Shown here: piece after piece, positions 1 to 5,998 of the stretch
Position numbering within the stretch: position 1 is the first letter of the stretch
How the letters are laid out: every line of letters starts with the position of its first letter
From: Thermoleophilaceae bacterium
GTDB taxonomy: Bacteria > Actinomycetota > Thermoleophilia > Solirubrobacterales > Thermoleophilaceae
Assembly: GCA_013813135.1 (NCBI GenBank)
Contig: JACCSF010000367.1
Location: forward strand, 1 to 9,742
Direction: 5' to 3'
Length of the DNA: 9,742 bases
The notes under the pieces: model-generated
Seen by the model: only the letters and a program-made list of their open reading frames with translations
Told to the model about the DNA's origin: nothing
Databases searched by the model: none
Translations under genes and position numbers: made by a program

Positions 1-224
1 CACCCGACCTGACCGGCGCGTTGGCGGAAGCGGGCCGGTGAGCCCGCGGCTCGTACGGCTAGAGGCCGAAAGAGCCGATCGCGCAGCTCGGTGACGACCG
101 GCGCGTCCGCGCAGCGGTCGGCGATGCCCTCCTGGAATGCCCTGAAGGCCACCGGGTCAGACAGCGGGCGCGCCCGTCCTCGGTCTCGACCGACGCGATC
201 TGGACGAAGCTGACGCTCAGGAGC
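1..224 (-). other. No confident gene; possible broken reading frame
   Basis: No start-to-stop gene is convincing here. On the minus strand, just beyond the end of the DHFR-like gene, one frame reads VSFVQIASVETEDGRA and then degrades. A neighbouring frame takes over with RPLSDPVAFRAFQEG and RCADAPVVTELRDRLFRPL and stays open to position 1. Joined by a single-base shift, the two would form a plausible helical protein segment, so this may be the frameshifted or decayed start of a gene continuing to the left. I do not recognise the family. It could equally be chance open frame in GC-rich DNA. Confidence 0.2.
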
Positions 225-878
225 TCACCTCACGACGCGGTACTTGAGGTGGGTCACCCCGGTGGGGGATTCGATCACCCGTGTCAGCTCGACGTCGCCC
301 GGCGCGTCGGCGAGGTGGCCCTCGAAGAGCCGCACGCCGTCACCGAGCAGCACCGGCACGATGTGGAGCTGAAACTCGTCGAGCAGGCCGGTCCTGAGGT
401 ACTGCTGCGCGACACTCGCGCCACCCCCGATGGCGACGTTGGCGTCACCCGCGGCGGCCCTGGCCTGCTCGAGCGCGGCCTCGATCCCCTCGGTCACGAA
501 GGTGAACGTGGTTCCGCCCTCCTTGACGACCGGCTCGCGGGCGTGGTGGGTGAGGATGAACACGGGGTAGTGGAAGGGCGGGTCGTCGCCCCACCACGCG
601 TCGGCGTTGGGGTCTTCCTCCCACGGGCCCGCGCCGCCGCTGAACATCCGGCGGCCCATCACCCCGGCGCCGATGTTGCTCTGCGATTCCTCCACCACCG
701 CCGAGTCGGCGTTGGTCTCGCCGCCGGAGAGCCCGTGGGGCTCCCGCCAGCTCTTGAGGGAGAAGATCCACTCGTGCAGGCGTTGTCCGCCTTCGCCGAG
801 CGGCTCGTCGAGGGTCTGGTTCGGCCCCGCGACGAACCCGTCGAGGGACACGGAGATGTCGAGCGTTAGCTTTGTCAT
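225..878 (-). CDS. Dihydrofolate reductase / RibD C-terminal family protein
   Basis: This 217-residue cytoplasmic protein has the RibD C-terminal/DHFR-like fold seen in the YyaP/YwjB group of bacterial proteins. Visible family marks are the opening strand followed by SLDGFVAGP (residues 11-19), MGRRMF (74-79), VFILTHH (106-112), the glycine-rich NADPH-side loop IGGGASVAQQYL (150-161), and IVPVLLGDGVRLF near the end (173-185). Members are presumed NAD(P)H-dependent reductases, but most have no proven substrate and should not be read as the folate-pathway FolA. The length is normal for the group. The ATG is the natural start because the first beta strand begins at residue 3. No Shine-Dalgarno or TAnnnT element is obvious before it. 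It diverges from the M23 peptidase gene, with 113 bp between the two starts. The family call is firm; the function is unknown. Confidence 0.85.
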   Translation of the reverse strand: MTKLTLDISVSLDGFVAGPNQTLDEPLGEGGQRLHEWIFSLKSWREPHGLSGGETNADSAVVEESQSNIGAGVMGRRMFSGGAGPWEEDPNADAWWGDDPPFHYPVFILTHHAREPVVKEGGTTFTFVTEGIEAALEQARAAAGDANVAIGGGASVAQQYLRTGLLDEFQLHIVPVLLGDGVRLFEGHLADAPGDVELTRVIESPTGVTHLKYRVVR

Positions 879-958
879 GTGAGCTGAGACCGCCCGGCCG
901 GCCGCAAGTCATCGCGGGCCCGCACCCAGGTTCTCCTGCAGGATCAGTTGCGACGCTT

Positions 959-977
959 GGCCTCCCCCAAAGAGGCC
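959..977 (+). promoter_or_regulatory. Small hairpin upstream of the M23 peptidase start
   Basis: GGCCTC (959-964) and GAGGCC (972-977) form a perfect 6-bp stem with a 7-base loop, ending 14 bases before the ATG at 992. It lies in the divergent gap between the DHFR-like gene and the peptidase gene and could affect translation or mark a protein-binding dyad. No clear Shine-Dalgarno or -10 element was found for the peptidase gene. In GC-rich DNA a 6-bp stem may be chance. Confidence 0.2.
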
Positions 978-991
978 CCGACACCAAGGGT

Positions 992-1978
992 ATGCGTTAC
1001 GTCCGGCAGGTCGCCGGCGTGGTCATACTCGTAGGGACGCTCTCGTTGGGTCTCGCGCAGCAGGCAACTGCCAGCAGCGCCAACGTGGCCGCGCTTCAGG
1101 TGGCACTCAAGGCAATCGGTCTCTATCCCGTGGCAGTGGATGGTGTGAAGGGCCCGTTCACGGAACGGGGCGTGCGCTCGCTCCAGCAGCGCCGCCGTCT
1201 GCTGGTCGACGGGGTCCCCGGGCCCCAGACCCGGCACGCTCTCGGCCGCCGCGGCCGCCCGCGCCTTGGCTCGCGGGTCATGCACAGCGGCCAGCGGGGC
1301 TGGGACGTCGCCGCGCTCCAGTTCCTGCTTCAGCGCCGCGGGTATGCGCCCGGTGGCGTCGACGGCGGCTTCGGGCCGGGCACCCGCAGCGCCCTCGTCG
1401 CCTACCAGCGCGCCGCGGGGCTGACCGTGGACGGCCTGGCGGGATCCGCCACGATCTCCGCGCTGCGCCAGCGCTCCGGCGGACCGACGCGGACGCCCAC
1501 CGGCCCGGTGAGCTTCTACCGCCCCGCGCCGGGGCCGATCGGCGACCACTTCGGCGCCCCCCGTGAGAACGGGCGCAAGCACTCGGGCATCGACTTCCCG
1601 GTGGCCTACGGCACGCTCGTCGAGGCCGCCGGCGTGGGCACGACCGTGTTCGCCGGCTACAACAGCGGCGGCTACGGCAACCTCGTCGTGGTCCAGCACC
1701 GGCTCGGCTACACCACCTGGTACGCCCACCTCTCACGGGTCACCTCGTGGTCGGGCGAGCACGTCGAGGGCGGCACGCGGCTCGGCTACGTCGGCTCCAC
1801 CGGGCACTCAACCGGGCCGCACCTGCACTTCGAGGTGCGCCTCAACAACGTGCCGATCGACCCGCTCCCGTACCTGCTCGCGGGCACGGCCGCCCGAGCC
1901 CAGAGCGGGGTCACGGTGCACGCGAGCTGCGCGGACCCGGCCGCCTATCGCACGGCCAGCATCGACGACTGCCGCTAG
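992..1978 (+). CDS. Secreted peptidoglycan-binding M23 metallopeptidase
   Basis: A 328-residue exported cell-wall hydrolase, expected to cut peptidoglycan cross-bridges or stem peptides outside the membrane. The ATG at 992 begins a typical signal peptide: a basic start, MRYVRQ, a hydrophobic core VAGVVILVGTLSLGLA, and a likely cleavage site after QQATA (about residue 27). In-frame sequence upstream to 872 does not look like protein of this type. Two PG_binding_1 domains follow, at about residues 31-85 and 100-160, each with the pattern VDG...GPxT. The LytM/M23 catalytic domain spans about 180-292. Its zinc ligands are H197 and D201 (HSGID) and H279 (HLHF); the catalytic histidines are H246 (YAH) and H277. 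All key residues are present, so it should be active. A short tail with C313 and C327 could form a disulphide. The gene converges on fumC with a 4-bp overlap. No riboswitch was found in front of it. Confidence 0.9.
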   Translation: MRYVRQVAGVVILVGTLSLGLAQQATASSANVAALQVALKAIGLYPVAVDGVKGPFTERGVRSLQQRRRLLVDGVPGPQTRHALGRRGRPRLGSRVMHSGQRGWDVAALQFLLQRRGYAPGGVDGGFGPGTRSALVAYQRAAGLTVDGLAGSATISALRQRSGGPTRTPTGPVSFYRPAPGPIGDHFGAPRENGRKHSGIDFPVAYGTLVEAAGVGTTVFAGYNSGGYGNLVVVQHRLGYTTWYAHLSRVTSWSGEHVEGGTRLGYVGSTGHSTGPHLHFEVRLNNVPIDPLPYLLAGTAARAQSGVTVHASCADPAAYRTASIDDCR

Positions 1979-3282
1979 GTCTTCGTGCCGCGCGCCATCG
2001 CGCGCAGGTCGAGCGCCTGGTCGAGCGTCTGCTCGTCCACGCCCTTCTCCAGAGCCACCTCGCGGATCGTGCGCTCCGAGGCGACCGCCTCGTTGACGAT
2101 CTCCGTGGCGCGGTCGTAGCCGATGTGCGGGTTGAGCGCCGTGGCGATCGCCGGCGTCGACTCGGCGTTCCGGCGCAGCACGTCCTCGTTCGCCTCCAGC
2201 CCGTCGACGCACTTCTCGGCCAGCAGCTGGCTGGCGGAGGTGAGGATGCCGATCGACTCGAACAGGTTGCGCGCGATCACCGGCACGCGCACGTTGAGCT
2301 CGAGGGCTCCCTGGGTCGCGGCGACGGTGACGGCGGTGTCGTTGCCGATCACCTGGGCGGCCACCTGCAGCACCACTTCCGGGATCACGGGGTTGACCTT
2401 GCCGGGCATGATCGAGGATCCCTTCTGGAGCTCGGGCAGCCGCAGCTCGACGAGGCCCGTGCGCGGGCCCGAGCCCATCAGCACCAGGTCGTTGGCGATC
2501 TTGGTGAGCGACACGGCCACCACCTTGAGCGCCCCGTGCAGCTCGACCAGCGCGTCGCGGCTGGCCTGTGCCTCGAAGCGGTCGCGCGGAGCCTCGCCAA
2601 GGCCCAGCTTCTCGCGGACGCGCTCGGCGAACTCGGGGTGGGTGTTGAGGCCGGTGCCGGTCGCGGTGCCGCCCAGCGGGATCTCGACGGTGCGGCCGAG
2701 CGCGTCGCGCACGCGGTCGCGGCCCAGCGCGATCTGCGCGGCGTAGCCGCCGAACTCCTGGCCGAGCGTCACGGGGACGGCGTCCATCATGTGGGTGCGG
2801 CCCGCCTTCACCACGTCGGCCCACTCGTTGGATTTGCGCCCCAGCGAGCCGGCCAGCCGCTCGAGCGCCGGCAGCAGCTCGGAGCGCACAGCGTCGACGG
2901 CGCCCAGGTGCACCGCCGAGGGGAACACGTCGTTCGAGGACTGGCCCATGTTCACGTGGTCGTTGGGGTGGGCGCCGTCTCCGGCGAGGTTCGCGATCAC
3001 CTCGTTGGCGTTCGTGTTCGACGAGGTACCGGAGCCGGTCTGGAACACGTCGATTGGAAACTGGTCGTCGTGCTCGCCGTTGGCCACCTCGTCGCCGGCG
3101 CGGGCGATCCGCTCGGCCACGTCTGCGTCCAGCAGGCCCAGCTCGGCGTTCACGCGAGCGGCCGCGGCCTTGATCCGGCCCAGCCAGCGCACCACGGGCG
3201 CCGGCACGGGCTCGCCCGACACCGGGAAGTTGTCTATCGCCTTGCTGGTCTCCGAGCCCCAGAGCTCTTGCTGTGTCGCCAT
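1975..3282 (-). CDS. fumC: Class II fumarate hydratase (FumC)
   Basis: Iron-independent fumarase that interconverts fumarate and L-malate in the TCA cycle; a cytoplasmic homotetramer in the aspartase/fumarase superfamily. In the 435-residue product, GSGTSSNTNANE (83-94) and HPNDHVNMGQSSNDVFPSA (105-123) bind substrate. GRTHMMDAVP (161-170) supplies H164, equivalent to E. coli H188. GSSIMPGKVNP (288-298) is the superfamily signature, with the catalytic serine at S290. GGTATGTGLN and QGALELNVRVPVIARN further support fumarase over argininosuccinate lyase or aspartase. The protein starts at LWGSETSKAIDNFP and lacks about 15-20 N-terminal residues (RIExDxxGxxxVP) present in most FumC. Upstream in-frame sequence does not supply them, and a TAGCCT -10 element 8 bases before the ATG at 3282 supports this start. 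Identity is very secure. Confidence 0.96.
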   Translation of the reverse strand: MATQQELWGSETSKAIDNFPVSGEPVPAPVVRWLGRIKAAAARVNAELGLLDADVAERIARAGDEVANGEHDDQFPIDVFQTGSGTSSNTNANEVIANLAGDGAHPNDHVNMGQSSNDVFPSAVHLGAVDAVRSELLPALERLAGSLGRKSNEWADVVKAGRTHMMDAVPVTLGQEFGGYAAQIALGRDRVRDALGRTVEIPLGGTATGTGLNTHPEFAERVREKLGLGEAPRDRFEAQASRDALVELHGALKVVAVSLTKIANDLVLMGSGPRTGLVELRLPELQKGSSIMPGKVNPVIPEVVLQVAAQVIGNDTAVTVAATQGALELNVRVPVIARNLFESIGILTSASQLLAEKCVDGLEANEDVLRRNAESTPAIATALNPHIGYDRATEIVNEAVASERTIREVALEKGVDEQTLDQALDLRAMARGTKT

Positions 3283-3290
3283 CGGCCTGG

Positions 3291-3296
3291 AGGCTA
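3291..3296 (-). promoter_or_regulatory. Predicted -10 element for fumC (near-leaderless)
   Basis: On the minus strand TAGCCT (TAnnnT) stands 8 bases before the fumC ATG. Transcription normally starts about 6-8 bases after such an element, so the mRNA would begin at or next to the start codon. No Shine-Dalgarno is available in so short a leader. No convincing -35 hexamer is seen. The call rests on spacing and on the same arrangement recurring before other genes in the window. Confidence 0.45.
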
Positions 3297-3388
3297 TCGC
3301 TCGGAGTTCGCACCGGGTCCGGGACCGAAGCCGTGCAGTGCCCGTACGGGGCAGGCGCCCGGCGGACTTCCGTGTTCTGATCGGTGAG

Positions 3389-3901
3389 GTGACCGCCCTG
3401 ACCCGCACCGAGCCCTCCTCCACGCCGACCGCTCCCGACCGGGCGGACTCGATCCGCTTCTGCTCGTGGTGCGGAGAATTGTCCGAGCAGCCGCGTCGCC
3501 CTCTCCACGTGCCGCACCGGGTGTGCGACAGCTGCGAGATGGGCGTGCTGCTCAGCTGCAGGCGCGACGCCCTGTCGGGTGACGCCGCCGCATTCCTGAT
3601 TTGCACCTACGAGCTCACGGTGAGCGCAGTGAGCGAGGCCGGCGAACGGATCTTCGGCGCGCAGGACCGCCTGGCGGGGGCTCATCTCCTCGACCTGGCG
3701 ACCTGCCCGCTCGGCGACGAGCAGCTCGCCCGTCACGCCGCGCTCGCCGCGCAGCGCGCCCGCGAGCTCGTCGTGGTGCCGATGCGGCTGCGGTCGGACG
3801 AGGGCGCCGCGCTGGGCACGCTTGCCGCCCGGATCGCCACCTGCGGGCCACCGCGCGCGGCGCTCGTGACGGTGGAGCCCACGGGCTTCGGCCGCCGCTA
3901 G
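3389..3901 (+). CDS. Small zinc-ribbon plus PAS-like protein, function unknown
   Basis: Predicted 170-residue soluble protein. An N-terminal zinc ribbon has two knuckles, FCSWCGE (C25, C28) and VCDSCEMG (C46, C49), with C57 close behind. From about residue 66 the sequence reads like one PAS domain: AFLICTYELTVSAVSEAGERIFG, then DRLAGAHLLDL, and a closing strand region RIATCGPPRAALVTVEP. No kinase, cyclase or DNA-binding domain is attached, so it would act as a stand-alone sensor or adaptor. The start is uncertain. GTG at 3389 keeps both knuckles and is preceded by GGTGAG, which touches the start codon and is too close to be a normal ribosome site; the next in-frame ATG (3539) would cut through the ribbon. 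It diverges from fumC (106 bp between starts, both promoters must lie there) and is followed by the MerR-type regulator in the same direction. The domain reading is by eye. Confidence 0.7.
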   Translation: MTALTRTEPSSTPTAPDRADSIRFCSWCGELSEQPRRPLHVPHRVCDSCEMGVLLSCRRDALSGDAAAFLICTYELTVSAVSEAGERIFGAQDRLAGAHLLDLATCPLGDEQLARHAALAAQRARELVVVPMRLRSDEGAALGTLAARIATCGPPRAALVTVEPTGFGRR

Positions 3902-3926
3902 ACGCTCCCCGCAGCGGCCGCTTCGG

Positions 3927-3953
3927 GTGCAAGAACCGCTGCACTGGTTGCAC
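3927..3953 (+). promoter_or_regulatory. GTGCAA dyad, possible operator
   Basis: GTGCAA (3927-3932) and TTGCAC (3948-3953) form a perfect inverted repeat with half-site centres 21 bp apart, two turns of the helix. The half-site recurs as GTGCAAG at 4014-4020, just after the predicted sigma-28 -10 element. All lie in the 202-bp gap before the MerR-type regulator, so this could be its own operator. No protein is known to bind this sequence. Confidence 0.3.
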
Positions 3954-3983
3954 AACAAACGTCCAGACGGGACAAAGCTCCAC

Positions 3984-4010
3984 TCAAGATGTTGGGGCTC
4001 ATGCCGAAAA
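3984..4010 (+). promoter_or_regulatory. Candidate sigma-28 (FliA/WhiG-type) promoter
   Basis: TCAA (3984-3987, within CTCAAG), a 15-base spacer, then GCCGAAAA (4003-4010) fits the sigma-28 consensus TAAA-N15-GCCGATAA at 3 of 4 and 7 of 8 positions with the exact usual spacer. Transcription should begin near 4017-4020, giving a leader of about 85 bases before the GTG at 4104. It would put the MerR-type regulator under a motility or development sigma factor. Whether this organism has such a sigma factor cannot be seen here. Confidence 0.5.
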
Positions 4011-4094
4011 CCCGTGCAAGAGCGCAGCGCGCCTTGGAGTTGAGGTCGCGACGTGCGAAGTAATGGCGCACAGCTGCTGCGCTTCACACGGGAT

Positions 4095-4099
4095 GGAGG
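4095..4099 (+). promoter_or_regulatory. Shine-Dalgarno that sets the MerR-type start
   Basis: GGAGG (part of GGAGGAG, 4095-4101) lies 4 bases before GTG 4104. This is close but usable, and favours GTG 4104 over the in-frame GTG at 4053, which has only weak GGAG upstream. It is the only strong ribosome site before a plus-strand gene in the window. Confidence 0.6.
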
Positions 4100-4103
4100 A
4101 GAC

Positions 4104-5018
4104 GTGAGCGGGATTAGGACAAATGCGGCCGCAGAACTTCTTGGGGTGAGCCCCAACACTCTGCGCAGCTGGGAGCGCCGTTTCAGCTATCCGAAGCCGC
4201 GCCGCACCCAGGGCGGACACCGCCAGTACGACCTGGCCGAGCTGGAGTCGCTGCGGCGGGCGCTGCTGGAGACGCACAACATCTCCTCCGCCATCGAGCT
4301 CGCGCGCCAGCGCGGCGATGGGCCGAGCACGCCCAGCCGCCTGCTGGATGCCTGGGACCACTTCGACGAGGTGCTCGCGGACCGCGTAATGGAGGAGAGC
4401 CTCGCCGTGCGCTCGATCGAGCGCAGCATCGAAGAGGTGCTGCTGCCGGCGCTCGAGCTGGCCAGCGATCGCGAGAACCGCGAGGCCGAGCGCGAGCTCG
4501 CGTTCCGCTGGGGGACAGGCTGGCTGTACGCCTCCCGCCGCGTGGCGCCGCCGGCGAGCCGCTCGCAGGGCGTGCTGCTGTTCGACTCGAGTCCGCGCCT
4601 CGACCTCGAGTCCCTGCACGTGCAGGCGCTCGAGTTGGGCCTGCGGCGCGCCGGGTTCCGCACGCTGCTGCTCGCCTTCGACCTTCCGCCCGAGCGCGTG
4701 GTGCGCGCCATCCGGGCGCTCGACCCGACCGCGTTCGTGTTCTGCGGCGGCGAGGCAACCCTCGATGTGGTCGGCCGGCTCGTGTACACGGTGCGCCAGG
4801 TCGGCTCGGCCGCGCCGGTGTTCGAGTACCGCGAGGCCATGCCCGTCACGGGAGATCACGGCATCCCGTCGCTTGGCGGCCAGCCGATCGAGGCCGTGGA
4901 GCGGCTCAAGGGCTACGTCGACAGCGGGCGCATCGAGCAGGCGACGGTTGCGGCCGAGGTGGCCGACGAAGCCACAGCGCGCCGCGTGGCCGTGGCGAAC
5001 GCCCGCCGCGCCGGCTAG
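4104..5018 (+). CDS. MerR-type regulator with degenerate B12-binding-like domain
   Basis: A 304-residue predicted transcription regulator built like the CarH/LitR family. The N-terminal MerR winged helix spans about residues 4-70: RTNAAAELLGVSPNTLRSWE is the helix-turn-helix, and RRFSYPKPRRTQGGHRQYD is the wing with the family signature. A helical region (80-150) resembles the cap of B12-binding modules, and a Rossmann-like domain (155-245) aligns with GVLLFDSSP, LGLRRAGFRTLLLAFDLPPERVV and DPTAFVFCGG. In B12-binding members the first loop carries HxxG, whose histidine holds the cobalt; here that stretch is RLDLE, so the ligand is missing. The Wx9EH cap motif of CarH was not found either. It is therefore unlikely to be a B12 photoreceptor and may sense something else or nothing. 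GTG 4104 puts the helix-turn-helix at the usual distance from the N-terminus. It follows the zinc-ribbon/PAS gene and a sigma-28-like promoter. Confidence 0.82.
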   Translation: MSGIRTNAAAELLGVSPNTLRSWERRFSYPKPRRTQGGHRQYDLAELESLRRALLETHNISSAIELARQRGDGPSTPSRLLDAWDHFDEVLADRVMEESLAVRSIERSIEEVLLPALELASDRENREAERELAFRWGTGWLYASRRVAPPASRSQGVLLFDSSPRLDLESLHVQALELGLRRAGFRTLLLAFDLPPERVVRAIRALDPTAFVFCGGEATLDVVGRLVYTVRQVGSAAPVFEYREAMPVTGDHGIPSLGGQPIEAVERLKGYVDSGRIEQATVAAEVADEATARRVAVANARRAG

Positions 5019-5027
5019 TCACTCGTC

Positions 5028-5049
5028 CGTCGCTCTCGCGTAGCGAACG
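5028..5049 (+). terminator. Weak hairpin after the MerR-type gene
   Basis: CGTCGCT (5028-5034) pairs with AGCGAACG (5042-5049) leaving one bulged A, with a 7-base loop. It starts 10 bases after the regulator's stop. No T-tract follows, so it is at best an L-shaped or Rho-assisted end. Confidence 0.2.
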
Positions 5050-5104
5050 ACAGCAACCGCGGCGCTGCCACCCCCGAGCGGCGAAGGACGTCCGAAACCC
5101 GGCC

Positions 5105-5110
5105 TACAGT
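5105..5110 (+). promoter_or_regulatory. Predicted -10 element for the MarR-type gene (near-leaderless)
   Basis: TACAGT stands 9 bases before the ATG at 5120, the same arrangement as at fumC and the 9277 gene. Transcription would start at or a couple of bases before the ATG. No Shine-Dalgarno and no good -35 are visible. Confidence 0.45.
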
Positions 5111-5119
5111 GCCGCCGGG

Positions 5120-5551
5120 ATGCCGCTCGAGCTCGGCGATCCGCTCGCGCACCGTGCGCTGCAGGCGCTGCTGCGTGCTGAGGCGGCCGTGCGCCGCCGG
5201 GTCGCAGCCGAGCTGATCCGGGAGGGGGTCTCGCCTGCGGGCTTTTCCGTGCTGGTCATCCTGACCACAGCCGGCGGCTCGCTCGAGCTGCGTACGCTGC
5301 GCCGGCGGCTCGGCTGGTCGAAGGCCAACGCCACCGAGGTGACGGCCACGCTCGAGGCGCGCTACCTCGTCCGGCGCCACCGCGACCCCGCGGACCGGCG
5401 CATCGTCGTGGTTGACCTCACGTCGATCGGGCGCGAGCTCGTCGAGCGCCTCTTCCCCGAGCACTCGGACCGCGTGACGCGCGCCTTCGGAGCGCTGGAC
5501 GAGGGCGAGAAGCGCTCGCTTGCGGAGCTCTGCCGCAAGCTGGCCGCCTAG
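5120..5551 (+). CDS. MarR-family winged-helix regulator
   Basis: A 143-residue predicted DNA-binding repressor of the MarR family, acting as a dimer on palindromic operators. N-terminal and C-terminal helices (about 5-34 and 104-141) form the dimer interface. SPAGFSVLVILTTAGGSLELRTL (38-60) leads into the recognition helix region LGWSKANATEVTATLEARYLV (64-84). The wing RRHRDPADRRIVVVDLT (85-101) is the clearest family mark, matching DxxDRRxxxVxLT. Length is normal. The ATG follows a TACAGT element. The gene converges on the CAP-domain gene with a 4-bp shared stop, so the two do not form an operon. The ligand and targets cannot be read from the sequence. Confidence 0.9.
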   Translation: MPLELGDPLAHRALQALLRAEAAVRRRVAAELIREGVSPAGFSVLVILTTAGGSLELRTLRRRLGWSKANATEVTATLEARYLVRRHRDPADRRIVVVDLTSIGRELVERLFPEHSDRVTRAFGALDEGEKRSLAELCRKLAA

Positions 5552-5997
5552 CGCCCCCCGATCTGTGCCACCCAGACCGTGACGAGCCGCGAGCCGACCC
5601 GGCCGCGGGCGATACCCATTCCGATCCAGCGGTAGCCGGGCGAGAGGAGCACGGCGCGGTGGACCGGCGAGTTCATCCAGTCGTCCATCGTCTCCGCGGG
5701 ATTCGCGCCCCAGCCGGGTTGCAGCGCGAGCGTTTCGCCCGCGCGCCCGAACCGGCTGCTCACCGCGATCCGGGTGGCATGGCCGAAGTAGTCGGTGTCG
5801 ATCATCTGCCGCGCGTAACGAGTGGACGAGCGGTGAAGCGAGGACGACGCGCGAAGCTCTGTCAGGCCGTTGGCCTGGCGTACCTCGTTGAGCTGGTCGA
5901 TCGCGTCTTGCTGCGGGTTGGCCGCGGCGGCGGCCGGTAGGAGGGTGGTGGCGGCAATGAGAAAGCCGGTCAGGAGGGAGACCGGGAGGCGGCGCAA
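5548..5997 (-). CDS. Secreted CAP/SCP-domain protein under a c-di-AMP riboswitch
   Basis: A 149-residue exported protein of the CAP (SCP/PR1, YkwD-like) superfamily. The TTG at 5997 is the only reasonable start. It begins the signal peptide MRRLPVSLLTGFLIAATTLLPAAAAA, cleaved around residue 26, and is preceded by AAGGGGA ending 6 bases upstream. The mature part is one CAP domain with the usual marks: LNEVRQANGL (37-46), YARQM and YFGH with H73, GETLA with E88, and DDWMNSPVHRAVLLSP (105-120) with H113, then GYRWIGMGIARG and the final strand VTVWVAQIG. H73, E88 and H113 make up the conserved CAP cavity. Bacterial CAP proteins are often wall-associated or spore-related, but their biochemical activity is mostly unproven. 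The long leader is a c-di-AMP riboswitch, linking this protein to wall or osmotic homeostasis. It diverges from ileS and ends in the CTAG shared with the MarR-type gene. Confidence 0.9.
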   Translation of the reverse strand: MRRLPVSLLTGFLIAATTLLPAAAAANPQQDAIDQLNEVRQANGLTELRASSSLHRSSTRYARQMIDTDYFGHATRIAVSSRFGRAGETLALQPGWGANPAETMDDWMNSPVHRAVLLSPGYRWIGMGIARGRVGSRLVTVWVAQIGGR

Positions 5998-5998
5998 G

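Noticed and set aside
872..991. 40-residue extension of the M23 peptidase
   Set aside because: It would bury the signal peptide; the ATG at 992 begins a standard one.
879..991. Riboswitch before the M23 peptidase
   Set aside because: Looked for ydaO-type blocks such as GTCAGCTAAC, since this class often precedes wall hydrolases; none present.
1747..3387. 546-codon open frame on the plus strand across fumC
   Set aside because: Lies antisense to a certain fumarase; its Arg/His/Val-rich product is the usual GC-rich shadow.
3913..3922. AGCGGCCGCT palindrome as a terminator or site
   Set aside because: Ten-base GC palindrome with no loop and no T-tract; a similar one occurs inside coding sequence at 4124-4133.
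4141..4156. Perfect hairpin TTGGGG-TGAG-CCCCAA early in the MerR-type gene
   Set aside because: Falls in codons for the conserved helix-turn-helix (LGVSPN), so coding constraint explains it.
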